Assembly: GCA_902766305.1 (NCBI GenBank) | Contig: CACXDE010000182.1 | Coordinates: 1 to 5,210, forward strand | DNA: 5,210 nucleotides | Direction of reading: 5' to 3' | DNA from: an uncultured Ruminococcus sp. | GTDB taxonomy: Bacteria; Bacillota; Clostridia; Oscillospirales; Acutalibacteraceae | Part shown: piece after piece, positions 1 through 3,527 of the stretch | Layout: every line of letters starts with the position of its first letter | Position numbering within the stretch: position 1 is the first letter of the stretch | The notes under the pieces: generated by a model | The model's database searches: none | What the model was told of the DNA's origin: nothing | The model's input: only the letters and a program-made list of their open reading frames with translations | Made by a program: the position numbers and the translations under genes

Positions 1-6
1 ATATTT

Positions 7-87
7 GGGGGAGTTCCAGAGCGGTCAAATGGGGCAGACTGTAAATCTGTTGCTTCGGCTTCGGTGGTTCGAATCCGCCCTCCCCCA
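7..87 (+). tRNA. tRNA-Tyr, anticodon GTA
   Basis: This is a complete class II tRNA. The acceptor stem pairs GGGGGAG (7-13) with CTCCCCC (80-86), and the discriminator base is A87. The anticodon stem is GCAGA (34-38) with TCTGT (46-50), closing a seven-base loop that carries GTA at 41-43, which reads the Tyr codons. The T arm is GGTGG (63-67), loop TTCGAAT (68-74), then CCGCC (75-79). The extra bases at 51-62, with a GC-TTCG-GC mini-hairpin at 52-59, are the long variable arm expected of bacterial tRNA-Tyr. The 3' CCA is not encoded, because the bases after A87 are CGT, so it must be added by the CCA-adding enzyme. Its promoter or any upstream tRNA lies outside the window. Confidence 0.97.
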
Positions 88-91
88 CGTT

Positions 92-123
92 AATAAAGCA
101 AGGTTTTCTTGCTTTATTTTTTT
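92..123 (+). terminator. Intrinsic terminator of the tRNA-Tyr gene
   Basis: A perfect 11-bp stem, AATAAAGCAAG (92-102) with CTTGCTTTATT (108-118), has a 5-base loop GTTTT and runs directly into further T residues up to 123. It begins 5 bases after the tRNA 3' end and should end the tRNA transcript. Confidence 0.93.
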
Positions 124-127
124 ATAC

Positions 128-157
128 CCTCATATTTGTCTGATTGTAAATATGAGG
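128..157. repeat. Perfect 10-bp inverted repeat behind the tRNA terminator
   Basis: CCTCATATTT (128-137) pairs perfectly with AAATATGAGG (148-157) around a 10-base loop, GTCTGATTGT. Five T residues follow at 162-166, four bases beyond the stem, so it could act as a weak back-up terminator. The stem is AT-rich in its inner half. It lies between the tRNA terminator and the promoter at 202-230, so it belongs to neither mature transcript as drawn here. Confidence 0.75.
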
Positions 158-201
158 AGAATTTTTAACGAAGATTAAAAAGCGTTTTTTGTAAAAAAGA
201 G

Positions 202-230
202 TAGCAGCAGACGGTATATTGTGGTATAAT
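202..230 (+). promoter_or_regulatory. Extended -10 promoter of the ABC exporter operon
   Basis: A perfect -10 hexamer TATAAT (225-230) is preceded by TG at 222-223, giving an extended -10 of the kind that SigA holoenzyme uses with a poor -35. At 17-bp spacing the -35 position is TAGCAG (202-207), a weak match to TTGACA, with A-rich DNA just upstream (192-198) that could serve as an UP element. Transcription would start near 237, giving a leader of about 120 bases before the ATPase start at 357. ATATT (216-220) and AATAT (228-232) form an interrupted palindrome over the -10. I recognise no riboswitch or T-box in the leader. GATCC (286-290) and GGATC (308-312) can form a weak hairpin there. Confidence 0.75.
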
Positions 231-356
231 ATGCAATTATAGTCTGGTTATGTATAGAACTTCAAAAACGGGTACTGAGCTTTAAGATCCTGCGTGATTT
301 CCGGAATGGATCCTAAGCAGTGTTTGACGTAATTTGAAAAGAGGGATAACAGAGAA

Positions 357-1370
357 ATGATCTATGCAGAACATCTGAGAAAGGAATTTAAGAAAATAGT
401 CAAGGAACCCGGACTGAAAGGAAGCTTCAAGGCACTGTTCAAGCCGAAAAAGGAAATAGTAGTTGCGGCAGAGGATATAAGCTTTCACGTTCCAAAAGGG
501 GAGATACTTGGATTTATTGGTCCTAACGGCGCAGGAAAATCTACGGTAATAAAGATGCTTACTGGCATTCTTACTCCGACAAGCGGTCAGTGCCGGATAA
601 ACGGGAAAATACCGCAGAACGACAGGAAAAATTACGTCAAGGAAATAGGCGCAGTGTTTGGTCAGAGAACACAGCTGTGGTGGGATCTTCCGCTTCAGGA
701 AACATATCTTGTACTAAAGGAGATATATGAGGTGGATGATGCAAAATTCAAAAAACGCATGGATTTTTTGAATGATGTGCTGGAGCTTGATAAATTCATC
801 AAATCTCCCGTAAGAACGCTTTCTCTCGGTCAGAGAATGAGGGCGGATATTGCTGCGTCCATGCTGCACAGTCCGAAGGTTCTGTTTCTGGATGAGCCGA
901 CGATAGGACTTGATGTTGTAGTCAAGGACAATATCCGTCAGGCTATTATGAGAATAAACAAGGAAGAAAAAACAACGGTAATACTTACAACACATGATAT
1001 AAGTGATATTGAACTTCTGTGTGACAGAATTGTAATGATAGACAAGGGGAAAAATGTCTATGACGGTTCGCTTCATGAACTGCGTGAAAATTACGGTCAG
1101 ACAAGGGAACTTGTTTTTGAAACGGACAATTCAGCAAAGCTTACGGAAGAACAATTCAGAAAAGGACTTAAGCTCGGCGGTGACGATCTTATAATAGAGA
1201 ATGATAAAAACAACTTTAAAGTAAGATTCAACAGTGCAAAGCTTCCTGTTGGTGAGATGCTGAGCTACACTCTTTCAATTGCTAAAGTCAAGGACATTTC
1301 CGTAAGAGATGCTGATATAGAGGAGATAATCCGCAACCTCTACAGACAGGGGGAAACGTCTGATGAATAA
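357..1370 (+). CDS. ABC exporter ATPase subunit (COG4586-like, ABC-2 family)
   Basis: This cytoplasmic ATP-binding subunit should power the export system formed with the two permeases that follow. All nucleotide-binding motifs are intact in the 337-residue protein: Walker A GPNGAGKST (55-63), a Q-loop in FGQRTQLWWD (Q103), signature LSLGQ (155-159), Walker B VLFLDEPT with catalytic Glu180, D-loop GLD (184-186) and switch His213 in TTHD. Residues 1-40 form an N-terminal extension before the core, and about 235-337 form an extra C-terminal domain; both, with the GQRTQLWWDLP stretch, are typical of COG4586 proteins, as is the length. The start ATG 357 has GAGGG at 341-345. The 3' end overlaps the next gene by 8 bases. 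The family includes a cyanobacterial viologen exporter, but substrate cannot be inferred here. Confidence 0.93.
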   Translation: MIYAEHLRKEFKKIVKEPGLKGSFKALFKPKKEIVVAAEDISFHVPKGEILGFIGPNGAGKSTVIKMLTGILTPTSGQCRINGKIPQNDRKNYVKEIGAVFGQRTQLWWDLPLQETYLVLKEIYEVDDAKFKKRMDFLNDVLELDKFIKSPVRTLSLGQRMRADIAASMLHSPKVLFLDEPTIGLDVVVKDNIRQAIMRINKEEKTTVILTTHDISDIELLCDRIVMIDKGKNVYDGSLHELRENYGQTRELVFETDNSAKLTEEQFRKGLKLGGDDLIIENDKNNFKVRFNSAKLPVGEMLSYTLSIAKVKDISVRDADIEEIIRNLYRQGETSDE

Positions 1371-2181
1371 GATGATAAAACGCTATTTGCCGTTTGCTAA
1401 AGCCGGAATACAGAGTCTGATTATATACAGACTGAATTTTATGGGATTTGTTATAGGCGGACTTATCTACTGCTTTGTAATGTTCTATCTGTGGAAGGCT
1501 GTGTTTGAATCGAACGGCGGACAAATGTTCATGGGTTTTTCCATGACTGATATGGTTATATACCTGTTTTTGTCAAATACGACAAGTCAGCTTATATTCA
1601 GCAGTGTAAGCAATGATATCGGTGAGGAGATAAGGGACGGAAATATCAGTATGAGACTGATTAAGCCTGTGAATACAGATCTGAGTTATATGTTTACGGA
1701 GCTTGGAACGATACTGATGAAGCTTGTGGTGCTTGTCCTTCCGATGATACTTGGTCTGGAAATATACAGATTCTGTGTAACGGGGACAGTTATGTTTAAT
1801 ATCCTGAATTTTTTGCTGTACCTTTCAAGTGCCGTATTTGCGTATATAATATCTTTCAGAGTTAATCTGTGCTTTGGATTTATAGCATTCTATGTAAAAA
1901 ACCTGTGGGGCATAGGTATCCTTAAAAACAGCATAGTTAATTTTTTGTCCGGTTCGCTTATACCGCTTGCTTTTATGCCTGACGGATTGAGACTGTGTCT
2001 GGAATATATGCCGTTTGCTTCAATGAGCTATACACCTGTTATGATATATATGGGTAAATATGCAGGCTATGAGATACTATTCCGTATCGGGCTTCAGGCG
2101 CTGTGGGCGGTTTTGCTGTACGGACTTTCAAAGCTCATATGGATGGGCGCAATAAAAAAGCTTTGTGTACAGGGAGGTTGA
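1363..2181 (+). CDS. ABC-2 type permease subunit 1 (COG4587-like)
   Basis: This 272-residue integral membrane protein is probably one half of the permease heterodimer of the exporter. I see about six hydrophobic segments, near residues 26-46, 63-80, 114-134, 145-176, 186-206 and 240-258. Between the second and third lies the polar loop IRDGNISMRLIKPVN (90-104), whose arrangement (acidic/Gly, then L-x-K/R-P) is characteristic of the PF06182 (ABC2_membrane_6) permeases and probably contacts the ATPase. The start ATG 1363 overlaps the end of the ATPase gene as ATGAATAA, indicating translational coupling. Its Shine-Dalgarno AGGGGG (1348-1353) lies in the loop of a possible CAGAC/GTCTG hairpin. 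A second ATG three codons in (1372) is possible but further from the Shine-Dalgarno. The last codons contain the ribosome binding site of the next gene. Confidence 0.9.
   Translation: MNKMIKRYLPFAKAGIQSLIIYRLNFMGFVIGGLIYCFVMFYLWKAVFESNGGQMFMGFSMTDMVIYLFLSNTTSQLIFSSVSNDIGEEIRDGNISMRLIKPVNTDLSYMFTELGTILMKLVVLVLPMILGLEIYRFCVTGTVMFNILNFLLYLSSAVFAYIISFRVNLCFGFIAFYVKNLWGIGILKNSIVNFLSGSLIPLAFMPDGLRLCLEYMPFASMSYTPVMIYMGKYAGYEILFRIGLQALWAVLLYGLSKLIWMGAIKKLCVQGG
2171..2177 (+). promoter_or_regulatory. Ribosome binding site that sets the start of the second permease
   Basis: AGGGAGG lies inside the last codons of the first permease gene. It is 8 bases before GTG 2186 and downstream of the GTG at 2165, which heads the longest open frame but has no Shine-Dalgarno of its own. 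This makes GTG 2186 the likely start. The same site is also 6 bases from ATG 2184, which is followed immediately by TGA and so encodes nothing. Confidence 0.85.
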
Positions 2182-2185
2182 TAAT

Positions 2186-2977
2186 GTGAGACGAAGCTGG
2201 AAAATATACAGACTGCTTGCAGCCCAGAACCTCAAGCGTCTTATGGAATACAGAGCGGATTTCCTTACGGGTGCTGTAAGCTTTCTTATAGATCAGGCAA
2301 TAGGAATTGCTTTCATATTTATAATCTTTACACAGATACCTCAGCTTGCAGGCTTTACATTTCCTCAGATACTGTTCATCTATGGTCTTTCACAGATACC
2401 TAAGGGACTGGATCATCTTCTTGCGGACAATCTTTGGTGCGTAGGGTATTTTATTGTACGAAAGGGAGATTTTGACAAATATCTGATAAGACCAATAAAT
2501 CCGCTTTTTCATGTAATAGCCGAAACCTTTCAGGTTGATGCGATAGGCGAGCTTATTGTAGGCATAGGACTTCTTATCTATGCCTGTCCCAGCGCAGAGC
2601 TGCATATCAATGTGTGGACAGTTCTTTTGACCGTAATTGCAGTTCCGTTTGCGGCGCTTATATATACTTCTTTGAAGATTATTACTGCGTCTTTTGCGTT
2701 CTGGATGAAGAGCAGCGGATTTATCATACAGATGGTTTATGGAATGAATGAGTTCTCAAAATATCCTACAACTATATACAGCCTTCCTGTTAGGATATTT
2801 GTAACATACATAATTCCCTTTGCATTTACCGGCTACTATCTTTCATTGTACATTCTTACAGGAACTGACCCGCTGTGGAGCATAGGCGGTGTTATACTGA
2901 TATCGACTGTATTATTTGTTATTTCACTTCTGATATGGAACAAGGGTTTATCGGCATACGAAAGTGCCGGCGCATAA
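2186..2977 (+). CDS. ABC-2 type permease subunit 2 (COG3694-like)
   Basis: This second membrane subunit is expected to pair with the first permease to form the export path. From GTG 2186 the protein has 263 residues, starting (M)RRSWKIYRLLAAQN. It shows about six hydrophobic segments (near 26-49, 60-75, 119-133, 145-172, 202-225 and 233-252). The cytoplasmic loop RKGDFDKYLIRPINPLF (92-108) is the hallmark of this family (RGDFD-x-x-L-x-R-P-x-NPL), and a second conserved patch, YPTTIYS, is at 193-199. It starts 4 bases after the stop of the first permease, so the three genes form one tightly packed operon. An overlapping ATG-TGA (2184-2189) may compete with the GTG for initiation. Starting at GTG 2165 would add seven residues but would bury the ribosome binding site within the gene. 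Confidence 0.9.
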   Translation: MRRSWKIYRLLAAQNLKRLMEYRADFLTGAVSFLIDQAIGIAFIFIIFTQIPQLAGFTFPQILFIYGLSQIPKGLDHLLADNLWCVGYFIVRKGDFDKYLIRPINPLFHVIAETFQVDAIGELIVGIGLLIYACPSAELHINVWTVLLTVIAVPFAALIYTSLKIITASFAFWMKSSGFIIQMVYGMNEFSKYPTTIYSLPVRIFVTYIIPFAFTGYYLSLYILTGTDPLWSIGGVILISTVLFVISLLIWNKGLSAYESAGA

Positions 2978-2981
2978 TCAA

Positions 2982-3032
2982 TCACTAAAATTCAACCAGC
3001 GTGACGCTGGACCCTTAATGTGAGGCTTTTTT
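2982..3032 (+). terminator. Probable intrinsic terminator of the ABC exporter operon
   Basis: Starting 5 bases after the last permease gene, a strong core hairpin CCAGCG (2996-3001), loop TGA, CGCTGG (3005-3010) can be extended by TAA (2986-2988) with TTA (3015-3017) and TCAC (2982-2985) with GTGA (3020-3023). Six T residues follow at 3027-3032. The outer stem is imperfect, and the T run is 16 bases from the core hairpin, so it only works as a terminator if the outer pairs form. Confidence 0.55.
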
Positions 3033-3083
3033 CTATTTCCAAAGTTATCTGACAACACCGCCAATTATAATTTTACACTAAGG

Positions 3084-3096
3084 CGCAGAGCCTGCG
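3084..3096. repeat. Small GC-rich hairpin
   Basis: CGCAG (3084-3088) and CTGCG (3092-3096) pair perfectly around the loop AGC. An overlapping alternative pairs AGGC (3081-3084) with GCCT (3090-3093). No T run follows on the plus strand. It is GC-rich in an otherwise AT-rich gap, but I cannot assign a function. Confidence 0.5.
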
Positions 3097-3185
3097 TTCC
3101 CAATTCAGTCTTACACCACTTTCATCAAAACCGTTAACTTCTATGAATCACGAGTGGTGCTATTCCATTATTTACTGCCCCGCTG

Positions 3186-3227
3186 TTAATTGTCAACTGA
3201 AAACTGATAACTTCCGACTGACGACTG
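3186..3227. repeat. Degenerate heptamer tandem repeat, consensus NNAACTG
   Basis: Six consecutive 7-base units can be read in register: TTAATTG, TCAACTG, AAAACTG, ATAACTT, CCGACTG, ACGACTG. The octamer CTGTTAAT recurs at 3183-3190 and 3225-3232, exactly 42 bases (six units) apart, which supports the period. Looser units, TTTACTG at 3171-3177 and CCCGCTG at 3179-3185, may extend it upstream with a one-base slip. The array adjoins the hairpin repeat at 3233. Seven is not a multiple of three-base codons, but the array is short and no gene spans it. Heptamer arrays of this style are best known from cyanobacterial intergenic DNA; any relationship is not shown here. Confidence 0.7.
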
Positions 3228-3232
3228 TTAAT

Positions 3233-3262
3233 AAAGATCCTTCGCTTACGCTCAGGATGACA
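3233..3262. repeat. Interspersed hairpin repeat, copy A
   Basis: This 30-base element starts AAAGATCC and ends GATGACA. Read on the minus strand it folds as ATCCT / GA / GC / GTAA loop / GC / GA / AGGAT: a 5-bp stem, a tandem G-A internal loop, two G-C pairs and a GNRA-type tetraloop. A second copy lies at 3446-3474, sharing AAAGAT at one end, ATGACA at the other and the CGCTT...CGCTC core. Similar short elements (GTCATnCTGAGCGnAGCGAAG in minus orientation) are, from memory, widespread in intergenic DNA of diverse bacteria. Confidence 0.75.
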
Positions 3263-3280
3263 GATTTGCTGTACTCAGTA

Positions 3281-3317
3281 TTACAAAATGATTGTGCATT
3301 ATCACAAACAATTGTAA
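3281..3317. repeat. Two-part inverted repeat upstream of the K+ uptake promoter
   Basis: An outer pair TTACAA (3281-3286) with TTGTAA (3312-3317) encloses an inner pair TTGTG (3292-3296) with CACAA (3303-3307), with loop CATTAT. The arms are separated by 5 and 4 unpaired bases. Its centre lies about 95 bases upstream of the -10 at 3394. It could be a cruciform-like repeat or a protein-binding site; nothing in the sequence decides. Confidence 0.5.
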
Positions 3318-3370
3318 ATTTGCTTATTTATAGTTAATAATAAGTTTTCTTGAAAAAATTCTGAAAAAGG

Positions 3371-3399
3371 TAGCCGTATGGTGCCGTGTGTGGTATAAT
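3371..3399 (+). promoter_or_regulatory. Extended -10 promoter of the K+ uptake operon
   Basis: A perfect TATAAT (3394-3399) with TG at 3391-3392 gives an extended -10 inside TGTGGTATAAT (3389-3399), identical over 9 of these bases and more to the exporter promoter. At 17-bp spacing the -35 position reads TAGCCG (3371-3376), again a poor match to TTGACA, with A-rich DNA upstream (3352-3368). Transcription would begin near 3406 and produce a leader of about 120 bases before TTG 3528. I looked for a c-di-AMP (ydaO) riboswitch, which often precedes K+ transporters in Firmicutes, and do not recognise one. Confidence 0.75.
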
Positions 3400-3445
3400 T
3401 AGCTTACAGTTGTTGTCTTGGTAATTATCTTATACGTTTTTTTGT

Positions 3446-3474
3446 AAAGATTCCTCGCTTCGCTCGTAATGACA
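3446..3474. repeat. Interspersed hairpin repeat, copy B, within the K+ operon leader
   Basis: This 29-base second copy starts AAAGATTCC and ends AATGACA. Its minus strand contains GA-GCGAAGC-GA; GCGAAGC is a heptamer known as an unusually stable DNA mini-hairpin with a GAA loop. The flanks pair imperfectly (ATTAC with GGAAT). Unlike copy A it lies downstream of a promoter, so it is transcribed as part of the K+ operon leader. Confidence 0.75.
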
Positions 3475-3497
3475 ATGGAGAAGAATCTTTTGTCATT
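3446..3497 (+). promoter_or_regulatory. Structured leader with two interleaved helices before the K+ channel gene
   Basis: Two strong pairings can form in the leader RNA. Helix 1 pairs AAAGATTC then CTC (3446-3456) with GAG (3478-3480), an AA bulge and GAATCTTT (3483-3490), 11 bp in all. Helix 2 pairs AATGACAA (3468-3475) with TTGTCATT (3490-3497), 8 bp. Their halves alternate in order, so they are either mutually exclusive or form a pseudoknot. They share base 3490. The structure ends 17 bases before the Shine-Dalgarno of the channel gene. The pairing halves look like pieces of the hairpin repeat family, so the structure may be a by-product of repeat insertion; regulation is only a possibility. 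Confidence 0.5.
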
Positions 3498-3513
3498 CAC
3501 AATAATTTGAAAA

Positions 3514-3520
3514 AGAAGGG
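3514..3520 (+). promoter_or_regulatory. Ribosome binding site that sets the TTG start of the K+ channel gene
   Basis: AGAAGGG lies 7 bases before TTG 3528. The longest open frame starts at TTG 3507, upstream of this site, and has no Shine-Dalgarno of its own. The first in-frame ATG would cut into the first membrane helix. TTG 3528 is therefore the best start. Confidence 0.75.
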
Positions 3521-3527
3521 TTGTCTA

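Larger units (their letters stand above)
3033..3370. other. Gene-free intergenic mosaic of short repeats
   Basis: I find no believable gene on either strand in this stretch between the exporter operon and the K+ uptake promoter. It is built from short repeat-like pieces, listed separately where they are clear: a small hairpin (3084-3096), a heptamer array (3186-3227), a hairpin repeat (3233-3262) and a two-part inverted repeat (3281-3317). CACCACT (3114-3120) and AGTGGTG (3153-3159) form a further 7-bp inverted repeat around a 32-base loop. The end, from about 3340, is A- and T-rich and leads into the promoter. The open frame at 3143-3337 (64 codons) runs across these repeats and is not considered coding. 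Confidence 0.7.

Noticed and set aside
7..160. tRNA-Tyr as an integration site of a mobile island
   Set aside because: No repeated copy of the tRNA 3' end and no integrase is seen in the window; the downstream genes are ordinary chromosomal families.
250..285. Eleven-codon open frame (MYRTSKTGTEL) in the exporter leader
   Set aside because: There is no good ribosome binding site upstream, and no codon run or attenuator structure typical of leader peptides.
324..352. TTGACG with a -10-like TAACAG just before the ATPase gene
   Set aside because: The -10 match is poor, and transcription would start at or beyond the ATG. GATAACA there resembles a lac operator half only by chance.
2165..2185. 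GTG 2165 as start of the second permease
   Set aside because: The only good Shine-Dalgarno (2171-2177) lies downstream of it; GTG 2186 fits that site with normal spacing.
3171..3262. CRISPR array
   Set aside because: The units are contiguous 7-mers with no spacers, and no cas gene is present.
3143..3337. 64-codon open frame in the intergenic gap
   Set aside because: It has no ribosome binding site, runs straight through the heptamer array and hairpin repeat copy A, and its translation shows no domain or membrane pattern. It looks like repeat DNA read as protein.
3507..3527. TTG 3507 as start of the K+ channel subunit
   Set aside because: No Shine-Dalgarno precedes it, while AGAAGGG (3514-3520) serves TTG 3528.
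3400..3527. c-di-AMP (ydaO) or other known riboswitch in the K+ operon leader
   Set aside because: The leader of about 120 bases lacks the conserved ydaO core motifs I would expect and is mostly AT-rich plus the repeat fragments.
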